A stretch of DNA of 6,384 bases from Candidatus Woesebacteria bacterium (GTDB lineage: Bacteria > Patescibacteriota > Microgenomatia > UBA8517), in NCBI GenBank assembly GCA_016181165.1, contig JACOZU010000026.1:1-6384 (forward strand). The letters run 5' to 3'. A program made the translations under genes and the position numbers. The notes under the pieces were generated by a model. That model saw only the letters and a program-made list of their open reading frames with translations. It was not told where the DNA came from and did no database searches. Within the stretch, counting starts at the first letter, position 1. Every line of letters begins with the position of its first letter. Below, in pieces: positions 1-5,285 of the stretch.

Positions 1-1878
1 CTCTTCAACTTTTTCTTCTTTCTTGTCTTCTTTTTTCTCCTCTTTTCCATCTTCCTTCTCTTTGCCTTCCTCCGGCTTGCCCTGGGCGTACATTGCCTGG
101 CCAATCTGACTTAAAGTGTCTGATAAGTCTTTGGTTGCTGATTCCAATTCCTCTTTCCCCGCATCCTCTTTTGCCAAAACGTCCTTGACCGCTTTTACTT
201 TTTCCTCAACCTTCTCTTTGACTTCCTTCGGGGCTTTGTCCCCGGCATCTTTGAGAGCTTTTTCGGCTGCCGCAACCAGAGCATCAGCCTTATTTCTGGC
301 CTCAATTTTCTCCGCTTTTTTGGTATCTTCCTCTTTGTGCTTTTCGGCCTCTTCCTGCATTCTTTTGACTTCGTCGTCGGATAGCCCTATGGCTCCGGTT
401 ATGGTTATGTGCTGGGTTTTTTCGGTTGCTTTATCCTTGGCTGTGACCTTTAGTATTCCCGATGCATCAATATCAAATGTCACCTCAATTTGGGGGACTC
501 CCCTTGGAGCCGGTGGAATTCCGTCCAAAATAAAGCGTCCCAAACTTTTGTTGTCTGCGCTCAAGGGGCGCTCTCCTTGGGTAACATGGATTTCAACCTG
601 GGTTTGATTGTCGGCCGCAGTTGAGAAAACTTCGGTCTTTGAGGCCGGGATGGTCGTATTTCTGGCAATCATCGGGGTGGCCACTCCTCCCAAGGTTTCA
701 ATTCCCAAAGTTAGAGGGGTAACATCAAGAAGAAGAATATCTTTAACTTCTCCGCCCAAAACTCCAGCTTGAATTGCGGCTCCAACGGCAACAACTTCGT
801 CCGGATTTACGCTTTTATTGGGTTCTTTGCCGAAATAATTCTTAACCGTTTCAATTACCTTGGGCATTCTGGTCATTCCACCGACCAAAATAACCTCATC
901 AACTGCGTGGGGATCGAGCTTGGCGTCCTTCAAGCAAGCCTCAACCGGCTTCATGGTGCTTTCGATTAAATCCTCTACCAAGCTCTCGAGTTTGGCTCGG
1001 GTAAGCTTCATGGTCAGGTGCAATGGTTGACCGTCTTTTTGGGTAATGTAGGGCTGGTTTATTTCAATTTCGGAGCTTGCGGAAAGCTCAATCTTAGCCT
1101 TTTCGGCCGCGTCTCTAACTCTTTGCAGGGCCTGTTTGTCGGCTTTGAGGTCGATTGCGTTTTCTTTCTTAAATTCCGAGGCGATGTAGTCCACTATTCT
1201 TTCGTCAAAATCGTCTCCCCCGAGGTGAGTGTCTCCGTTGGTCGCTTTGACTTCAAAAACCCCGTCGCCAAGCTCAAGAATGGAGATGTCAAAAGTTCCT
1301 CCGCCCAGGTCATAGACAGCAATTTTTTCGGCCTTTTTCCTCTCCAATCCGTAGGCGAGGGCTGCGGCCGTGGGCTCGTTAATAATTCGCTCGACTTTAA
1401 ATCCGGCAATTTCCCCGGCCTGCTTGGTGGCTTGTCTTTGGGCGTCATCAAAGTAGGCAGGAACCGTAATAACCGCACTTTCGACTTTTTCGCCCAAATA
1501 ACTCTCGGCGTCTTTTTTGAGCTTCATCAAAATTCTGGATGAGATTTCCTGGGGAGTATAGGTTTTCCCTTCAACCTCAACCGCCGCCATTCCGTCGTTG
1601 GACTTAACTTCATAGGGAACCATCTCTTTTGTTTTAGCGACTTCTTTATCTCCGTGTCTTCTTCCCATCAGTCTTTTAATGGAGTAAATGGTGTTTTTGG
1701 GATTTAGTATCACTTGCCTCTTGGCCACGTCCCCGACCAGGTTTTTAATGGGCTCAACCACCGAGGGAGTAATGTTTCGGCCAGTATCGGCCGCGGGGAT
1801 GACCTTGGGATGTCCCCCTTCCATAACGGCAACGACCGAATTGGTTGTTCCTAAATCGATTCCGACAATTTTAGACAT
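1..1878 (-). CDS. dnaK: Molecular chaperone DnaK (Hsp70), C-terminal end cut by window edge
   Basis: Cytosolic ATP-driven chaperone that binds exposed hydrophobic peptide segments and works with DnaJ and GrpE. The reading frame is open from the ATG at 1878 to the left edge, giving 626 codons without a stop. Visible signatures are the phosphate-binding IDLGTTN near residue 7, the KRLMGRR stretch holding the catalytic lysine (about K68), NEPTAAALAYGL, DLGGGTFD, the ILVGGMTRMP helix and the interdomain linker LLLDVTPLTLGIE, followed by the substrate-binding domain and lid. The N-terminal domain aligns from memory with E. coli DnaK including the segment absent from many Gram-positive DnaKs. The tail after about residue 600 is almost only Lys, Glu, Asp and Gly. 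The start overlaps the end of grpE by 8 bases and has a purine-rich ribosome site, so it is the last visible gene of the hrcA operon. The true C-terminus lies outside the window; the identification itself is secure. Confidence 0.98.
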   Translation of the reverse strand, partial: MSKIVGIDLGTTNSVVAVMEGGHPKVIPAADTGRNITPSVVEPIKNLVGDVAKRQVILNPKNTIYSIKRLMGRRHGDKEVAKTKEMVPYEVKSNDGMAAVEVEGKTYTPQEISSRILMKLKKDAESYLGEKVESAVITVPAYFDDAQRQATKQAGEIAGFKVERIINEPTAAALAYGLERKKAEKIAVYDLGGGTFDISILELGDGVFEVKATNGDTHLGGDDFDERIVDYIASEFKKENAIDLKADKQALQRVRDAAEKAKIELSASSEIEINQPYITQKDGQPLHLTMKLTRAKLESLVEDLIESTMKPVEACLKDAKLDPHAVDEVILVGGMTRMPKVIETVKNYFGKEPNKSVNPDEVVAVGAAIQAGVLGGEVKDILLLDVTPLTLGIETLGGVATPMIARNTTIPASKTEVFSTAADNQTQVEIHVTQGERPLSADNKSLGRFILDGIPPAPRGVPQIEVTFDIDASGILKVTAKDKATEKTQHITITGAIGLSDDEVKRMQEEAEKHKEEDTKKAEKIEARNKADALVAAAEKALKDAGDKAPKEVKEKVEEKVKAVKDVLAKEDAGKEELESATKDLSDTLSQIGQAMYAQGKPEEGKEKEDGKEEKKEDKKEEKVEE

Positions 1879-2344
1879 AATCTCCTCTTAACATCTCCTT
1901 TTCTAATTCTTCTTCTTTTTTGGATTTTTCGCCATATACTTTGACCTTAGCCGGCCTTATCACCTTTCCGTCCTCAAATCTCCATCCGGCAAGAACAAGT
2001 TCACTGACTTTCCCCCTTTTTCCCCCGGAAACCGACTCAACTGCTTCATGAACTTTGGGGTCGAAGCTATCTCCTTCTTTTAGTTTTATCTCAACTAGGC
2101 CTTCTTCTAAAAGTACCTTTTTAAATTCGCCGATTGCAAGACCCAATCCGTGGTCGTTTAAATGTTTTTGGGCAGATTCGAATATGTCAAGGGTCGGCAA
2201 GAGCTTGATTAAAACTTCCTCTGCTGAAAACTTTGCCCATATTTCTCTCTCCGCCTCGGTTCTCTTTCTTAAATTATCGTAATCCGCCAAAGCTCTCGCC
2301 AGTTGATTTTTGAGTTTCTCGGCTTCACCTTTTGCTTTCCTCAT
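1871..2344 (-). CDS. grpE: Nucleotide exchange factor GrpE, short form
   Basis: Co-chaperone that releases ADP from DnaK so that ATP can rebind and substrate leaves; it acts as a dimer in the cytosol. The 157-residue protein begins with a charged coiled-coil helix (about 1-40) containing the family stretch DYDNLRKRTEAE near residues 21-33, then LLPTLDIFE (49-57), FDPKVHEAV, and the C-terminal beta wing with GWRFEDGKVIRPAKVKV, which contacts DnaK. Typical GrpE proteins are about 170-200 residues; the difference is a nearly absent disordered N-terminus. The ATG overlaps the hrcA stop as ATGA and its TAA lies within the first codons of dnaK, so the three genes are tightly coupled. The gene should be controlled by HrcA through the CIRCE site ahead of hrcA. 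Identification is firm; only the exact start could be debated, and the ribosome site in the hrcA end supports it. Confidence 0.96.
   Translation of the reverse strand: MRKAKGEAEKLKNQLARALADYDNLRKRTEAEREIWAKFSAEEVLIKLLPTLDIFESAQKHLNDHGLGLAIGEFKKVLLEEGLVEIKLKEGDSFDPKVHEAVESVSGGKRGKVSELVLAGWRFEDGKVIRPAKVKVYGEKSKKEEELEKEMLRGDYV
1882..1900 (-). promoter_or_regulatory. Ribosome binding site(s) for dnaK inside the grpE 3' end
   Basis: On the minus strand GAGGAG (1882-1887) sits three bases before the dnaK ATG, and a second AAGGAG (1895-1900) lies further upstream, both within the last codons of grpE. The closer one has rather tight spacing. They support the ATG at 1878 as the start and suggest reinitiation by ribosomes finishing grpE, whose stop lies inside the dnaK start region. 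Confidence 0.65.
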
Positions 2345-3072
2345 CCTCTGGCTACCTCCTCGATAAGATTTCTGAAATATCTTAAAACAGGAATAACCGT
2401 GGGGTAGGAAAGCCTTACCGGCCCAATGATTCCCAAGGCTCCGTTTGTTCCTTTTGCCTTAAAGTGGGTGGTGACAATGCCAATCGGGTTAAGTTCCGGC
2501 CAGCCCAACTCTTCGCCAAATAAAACATCGATTGGGCTGCCGGAGCCTTCTCTTTCAAAGAAAAGCTCTTGAAGCTTTTCCGCCTCTTCCAAAAAAGAGA
2601 AGAGATTGGCACAGATTCTGATGTCGGAAAATTCTGGGTTAATGAAGACGTTGGGGTAGCCGGCGTGCCAAATCTTGCCTTGGTCGATTGCTGCAACTGC
2701 AACATTCCCGGTTCTTTCGGCCAAGGATTTAGTCGCTTCCTCAAGAAGCTCATCCAAATCGTTCCTGGAATCCCAGACTTCTTCCTTGGCTTTAACTTCA
2801 TCGGCTAGACTCATCTGTCTCTCTTCCATCAGTTGGTCGATATAAAATTTCATGGCGACTGGAGCCGGAACTCGTCCTGCCGATGTGTGGGGCTGCCTTA
2901 AATAGCCGAGTTTGGTTAGGGTTACCATCTCGTTTCGGATGGTGGCCGGCGAAACTCCGAGGTTATACTTTTTATCCAAGGCTTCGGAGCCAACGGGCTC
3001 CGCTGCCTCTATATATTCATCAATGAGAGCCTTTAAGATTTGTGTTTGACGAGCGGTCAGTCCTTCGGTCAT
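2341..3072 (-). CDS. hrcA: Heat-inducible transcription repressor HrcA, compact form
   Basis: Repressor of class I heat-shock genes that binds the CIRCE operator; in studied bacteria it needs the GroEL chaperonin to stay active. Residues 1 to about 75 form the winged helix-turn-helix, with EPVGSEAL (25-32), the recognition segment PATIRNEM (42-49), LGYLRQPHTSAGRVP (55-69) and then FYIDQLM. The C-terminal GAF-like half is recognisable by NPIGIVTTHF and GIIGPVRLSY (about 214-223). At 243 residues it is about 100 shorter than the usual 340 or so; the missing part lies in the middle, where the inserted dimerising domain of canonical HrcA sits, so this is a reduced but apparently intact protein. 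It is the first gene of hrcA-grpE-dnaK and has a CIRCE site 28 bases before its ATG, implying autoregulation. No Shine-Dalgarno sequence is visible before the ATG. The 4-base overlap with grpE is ATGA. Confidence 0.95.
   Translation of the reverse strand: MTEGLTARQTQILKALIDEYIEAAEPVGSEALDKKYNLGVSPATIRNEMVTLTKLGYLRQPHTSAGRVPAPVAMKFYIDQLMEERQMSLADEVKAKEEVWDSRNDLDELLEEATKSLAERTGNVAVAAIDQGKIWHAGYPNVFINPEFSDIRICANLFSFLEEAEKLQELFFEREGSGSPIDVLFGEELGWPELNPIGIVTTHFKAKGTNGALGIIGPVRLSYPTVIPVLRYFRNLIEEVARG
2355..2361 (-). promoter_or_regulatory. Shine-Dalgarno sequence for grpE within hrcA
   Basis: GAGGAGG on the minus strand lies 10 bases before the grpE ATG, inside the last codons of hrcA. It is a near-perfect complement of the 16S rRNA 3' end and supports the ATGA-overlap start. 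Confidence 0.65.
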
Positions 3073-3088
3073 GGTTTAACTGAATAAC

Positions 3089-3101
3089 AACACTGCGTGT
3101 T
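3089..3101 (-). other. Small stem-loop at the predicted 5' end of the hrcA mRNA
   Basis: AACAC and GTGTT form a perfect 5-bp inverted repeat around a 3-base loop. With the promoter at 3109-3137 transcription should start near 3102, which would place this hairpin at the very 5' end of the roughly 30-base leader. It is short and its function is unknown; RNA stabilisation is one possibility. Confidence 0.35.
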
Positions 3102-3127
3102 TAGCAGTAATCTAACATGAGTGCTAA
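3101..3127 (-). promoter_or_regulatory. CIRCE operator (HrcA binding site) with one degenerate half
   Basis: The consensus is TTAGCACTC, nine bases, GAGTGCTAA. Read on the minus strand the window has TTAGCACTC (perfect), a nine-base spacer, then TACTGCTAA, which matches 7 of 9. Position just ahead of hrcA and overlap with its promoter are exactly as expected for HrcA autoregulation. The two mismatches are in the half nearest hrcA, where the operator meets the -10 element. Confidence 0.93.
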
Positions 3128-3137
3128 GTGTTGTCAA
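3109..3137 (-). promoter_or_regulatory. Sigma-70-type promoter of hrcA-grpE-dnaK
   Basis: On the minus strand a perfect -35 TTGACA (3132-3137) is followed after 17 bases by TAGATT (3109-3114, 4 of 6 to TATAAT), preceded by TGT, an extended -10 motif. The expected start is near 3102, about 30 bases before the ATG. The CIRCE operator covers the spacer and -10, so bound HrcA would block RNA polymerase. Confidence 0.82.
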
Positions 3138-3196
3138 CCCCGATTTCTCCGATTTAATCGGAGTTTAATCGGAGTTTAATCGGAGTTTAATCGGGG
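3138..3196 (-). repeat. Four 11-bp direct repeats folding into a nested inverted repeat
   Basis: Plus-strand copies TTTAATCGGAG occur at 3153, 3164 and 3175, with a variant TTTAATCGGGG at 3186. Left of the array, CTCCGATT (3147-3154) is the exact complement of AATCGGAG in the repeats, and CCCCGATT (3138-3145) is the exact complement of the variant AATCGGGG (3189-3196). In the minus-strand transcript this gives an outer 8-bp stem (3138-3145 with 3189-3196) and an inner stem with choice among three partners. The array begins about 11 bases after the murJ stop and ends directly against the hrcA -35 box. No T-run follows the stem, so a canonical intrinsic terminator is not evident. It could slow or end murJ transcription, protect its 3' end, or be a protein binding array; the sequence does not decide. 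Confidence 0.85.
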
Positions 3197-3207
3197 TCAA
3201 GACCAGG

Positions 3208-4938
3208 TTAGGTCGAAGAACTCTCGGTTGGGGGCGGAGCAATCGGTTCGGATTCTTTGGCCGGAATGGGTGTCAATCTTCTTTTGACAAAAATCCTTGT
3301 AACGAGATTAAAGAAGTACCAAACCTCTTTGGATTTAAGGATTATGGAAACAAAAAGGTAAATAATCATCCCGACGGCAATAACAAAGGCGGTCAAAATT
3401 AGAAGATTAAAGGTATATCTTGTATCCAAAACAAATCCTTCAAAGTCGATCCCTTGGGTGGCCTCAAACCTGCCCAAAAAGGAAAGTCTTTTAATCCAAA
3501 CCGACCTGTCAAAAACCTTAAGAAGTAGATACATCACGGAGCCGGAGGCCAGTGAAGCCAGGGCCGACTTAAAAATTGGAGAAACCAAAGAAAACCAATT
3601 CCCATCCCCCGTTTTTTTGTTGATGAAAAAGAAGAGAATGGTCGCCTGAATGAGTGAACCCATGGAGAAAGCGGCTGCCAGTCCCCAGGCGGGAAGACCA
3701 AAGCCCTTAATCAATATAAAATCGGCTGCAATTACTAGAATTATGGTCGAAATGGAAATGATAACCGGAGTTTTGGTATCATGAAGGGCGTAAAAACCTC
3801 TGGACAAAAGAGCCACGGCAGACTGAAAAACAACCCCAAAGGCAAATGCGGAAACAACCATGCTGGTTTGGACAGTCGCCTCCCAGCTAAAGATGTCCGT
3901 ACCAAAAATTAGCCTGACTAAAGGAATCCTGAGAACAATAAGGACGGTTGCAATCGGCAGAACCAAAAAGACTATCTGGTTTAAGGCCCCAAAAAGAGTC
4001 TTTCTAAATTCATCGAGTTTCTCAGTTTGCCTAGCCAGAGTTGGCAAGGCGGCTTTAGCTATTGAGGTTCCGAAAAGGCCGACCGGAAGAAGCTGGAGGG
4101 TATTGCCGAAGGTGAAGTAGGTGTAGCTCGCGGTTGAAATTAATGAGGCCAAAAAAAGCTCGACCGTCTTTGAAACCTGAAGGAAAGAAACTTCAACAAT
4201 TCGAGGTAAGGCTAACCTTCCGATTTTTCTTACGAACTCGGTAATCCTTATTTTTGGGCTAAATCTAAAGCCGAGTTTCACTGCCAGGGGTAGCTGGACC
4301 AAAAAATGAAGAGAGGCGCCAATCACCACGCCTATTGTGGGGCCGAGAAGCCCCATTCTAGGCGCCAAAAGGACAGTTCCGAAAATAATTCCCAAGTTAT
4401 AAAAAAGAGGGGCAAGGGCGGGAACCAAAAATCTTCTCGATGATTCCAAAACCGCCGTTAAAACATAACTCACAACGAAAAAACCCTGGGCCGCAAAAAG
4501 AATTCTCGTAATCGAGACTATTTGCTCTCTGTGCTCGGGACTAAATCCTGGGGCAAAAAGACCGTAAAAATTGCCCGCAAAAACAATTACCAGGGTGGCA
4601 AGAAAAGCAAAAATTACTAGTCCTAAGTTGGTTACCGTACCAGCTATTTCCCAGGCTTCGCGTCTGCCGTTCCTTAATGCCTTGGCAAAAACCGGGATAA
4701 AGGCTGAGGAGAACGTTCCGAAAACCAAAACCTCAAAGACCAAATCCGGAAGACGGAAAGCTGCAAAGAATAAAGAGAGCTCATCCGGGGCAAAAAAATG
4801 GGCCAGGGTTCTTTGTCTTATTAGCCCCAAAATTCTTGAGGCCACAACCATCAACATTATTATCGTGGCAGCCGAAAGAACGGTGCTCTGGGGCGAAAAA
4901 AGAATCTTTCTACCTCGGGCTAATATCTTTTGTACCAT
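3208..4938 (-). CDS. murJ: MurJ/MviN-family lipid II flippase
   Basis: Inner-membrane protein of the MOP exporter superfamily that moves the peptidoglycan precursor lipid II across the cytoplasmic membrane. The 576-residue product has many hydrophobic segments (about 13-14 by eye). Family signatures include ASRILGLIRQRTLAHFF (residues about 33-49, carrying the two N-terminal arginines), FFAAFRLPDL (57-66), SSAFIPVF, APGFSP (129-134) and LPVGLFGTSIAKAALPTLAR (about 284-303). E. coli MurJ has about 511 residues; the extra length is a longer loop before the last helix and a proline-rich cytosolic tail ending ESEPIAPPPTESSST. Compared from memory with E. coli, the positions of D39 and R270 appear to be Ser55 and Thr280. 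I chose the ATG at 4938; a TTG four codons upstream (4950) is possible but would leave almost no leader. No Shine-Dalgarno sequence is seen. The gene diverges from rpsT and precedes the hrcA operon. Confidence 0.9.
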   Translation of the reverse strand: MVQKILARGRKILFSPQSTVLSAATIIMLMVVASRILGLIRQRTLAHFFAPDELSLFFAAFRLPDLVFEVLVFGTFSSAFIPVFAKALRNGRREAWEIAGTVTNLGLVIFAFLATLVIVFAGNFYGLFAPGFSPEHREQIVSITRILFAAQGFFVVSYVLTAVLESSRRFLVPALAPLFYNLGIIFGTVLLAPRMGLLGPTIGVVIGASLHFLVQLPLAVKLGFRFSPKIRITEFVRKIGRLALPRIVEVSFLQVSKTVELFLASLISTASYTYFTFGNTLQLLPVGLFGTSIAKAALPTLARQTEKLDEFRKTLFGALNQIVFLVLPIATVLIVLRIPLVRLIFGTDIFSWEATVQTSMVVSAFAFGVVFQSAVALLSRGFYALHDTKTPVIISISTIILVIAADFILIKGFGLPAWGLAAAFSMGSLIQATILFFFINKKTGDGNWFSLVSPIFKSALASLASGSVMYLLLKVFDRSVWIKRLSFLGRFEATQGIDFEGFVLDTRYTFNLLILTAFVIAVGMIIYLFVSIILKSKEVWYFFNLVTRIFVKRRLTPIPAKESEPIAPPPTESSST

Positions 4939-4939
4939 A

Positions 4940-4968
4940 TTGATATCCAAATAATGTTAGATTATACT
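4940..4968 (+). promoter_or_regulatory. Promoter of rpsT, giving a leaderless mRNA
   Basis: TTGATA (4940-4945) and TATACT (4963-4968), each 5 of 6 to consensus, are separated by exactly 17 bases. Transcription should begin 6-8 bases after the -10, at 4975-4977, which is at or just before the rpsT ATG (4977). It overlaps the opposing murJ promoter almost completely. Confidence 0.8.
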
Positions 4969-4989
4969 TTACGGCTATGCCAGTAACAA
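4961..4989 (-). promoter_or_regulatory. Promoter of murJ, overlapping the rpsT promoter and coding start
   Basis: On the minus strand TTGTTA (4984-4989, 4 of 6) is followed after 17 bases by a perfect TATAAT (4961-4966). The predicted start near 4954 leaves a leader of about 16 bases before the murJ ATG. The -35 lies over codons 3-5 of rpsT, and the -10 shares four base pairs with the rpsT -10. Confidence 0.72.
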
Positions 4990-5222
4990 AAACCGCTAAA
5001 AGAGCCCTTAGGGGTTCGAAGAAAAAGGCGGTTGTCAATAAGCTTGTTGCCTCGCATCTCGCGGCGGCTGTCCGTTTGGCAAAAAAGAACCCCACCAAAG
5101 ACAAAATCGTTGCGGCGATCTCTTTAGCCGATCGGGCCGCCAAGACTAATCTCATCCACAAAAATAAGGCCAACCGAATAAAAAGGGCGCTGGGCAAAAT
5201 TCTTCCCAAGTCCAAAAGATAA
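4977..5222 (+). CDS. rpsT: Small ribosomal subunit protein S20
   Basis: Primary binding protein of the 30S subunit that contacts helices of 16S rRNA during assembly. The 81-residue product is very basic and helical, with the family's lysine/arginine-rich N-terminus (TKTAKRALRGSKKKAVVNK), a central helix ending in the NPTKDKIVAAISLADRAAKT region and the closing IHKNKANRIKRALGKILPK, which matches the typical S20 C-terminal helix pattern. It is slightly shorter than the 87 residues of E. coli S20. The ATG lies 8 bases after the -10 box, so the mRNA is probably leaderless; no Shine-Dalgarno sequence can exist in that arrangement. The gene diverges from murJ and is followed after 63 bases by the PilN-like gene in the same direction. 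Confidence 0.93.
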   Translation: MPVTKTAKRALRGSKKKAVVNKLVASHLAAAVRLAKKNPTKDKIVAAISLADRAAKTNLIHKNKANRIKRALGKILPKSKR

Positions 5223-5245
5223 TTCTTTAGCCGCTTAGCTTCATG

Positions 5246-5254
5246 TGTTATAGT
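5246..5254 (+). promoter_or_regulatory. Possible extended -10 promoter for the PilN-like gene
   Basis: TATAGT (5249-5254, 5 of 6) is preceded by TGT (5246-5248), an extended -10 motif. At 17 bases upstream only TTTAGC (5226-5231, 3 of 6) is found, so the -35 is weak. The start would be near 5261, giving a leader of about 25 bases that consists largely of the hairpin at 5259-5279. Read-through from rpsT is the alternative way to express the downstream genes. Confidence 0.45.
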
Positions 5255-5258
5255 TGAA

Positions 5259-5279
5259 AAAGGCGCTCGCGGCGCTTTT
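5259..5279 (+). terminator. GC-rich hairpin with T-run after rpsT: terminator or 5' leader stem
   Basis: AAAGGCGC (5259-5266) pairs with GCGCTTTT (5272-5279) as an 8-pair stem including one G-T wobble, around a five-base loop, and the arm runs into TTTTGTT (5276-5282). It has the form of a weak intrinsic terminator for rpsT, but it lies only a few bases before the next ATG (5286) and would also be at the 5' end of an mRNA from the candidate promoter at 5246-5254. Confidence 0.5.
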
Positions 5280-5285
5280 GTTACA

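Noticed and set aside
116..1542. Plus-strand open frames opposite dnaK (for example 116-607 and 1018-1542)
   Set aside because: They lie antisense to the well-conserved DnaK frame, and their translations are low-complexity Ser/Phe-rich or unlike any family I know.
2341..2343. Recoded TGA (genetic code 25)
   Set aside because: The TGA at the end of hrcA follows the normal C-terminus of the family and forms the ATGA overlap with grpE; no in-frame TGA was seen inside a conserved gene.
3138..3196. CRISPR array
   Set aside because: The 11-bp units are directly adjacent with no spacers and there are no cas genes nearby.
3138..3196. Intrinsically bent DNA from phased A-tracts
   Set aside because: The AT-rich part of each unit contains a TpA step and is short, so strong bending is not expected in spite of the 11-bp phase.
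4936..4950. TTG at 4950 as the murJ start
   Set aside because: It adds only four residues, would leave about four bases of leader, and an ATG follows at 4938; it remains possible if the mRNA is nearly leaderless.
4910..5215. Minus-strand open frame opposite rpsT (about 101 codons)
   Set aside because: It covers the rpsT gene in antisense, its hydrophobic look arises from complementing lysine and alanine codons, and the murJ promoter lies inside it.
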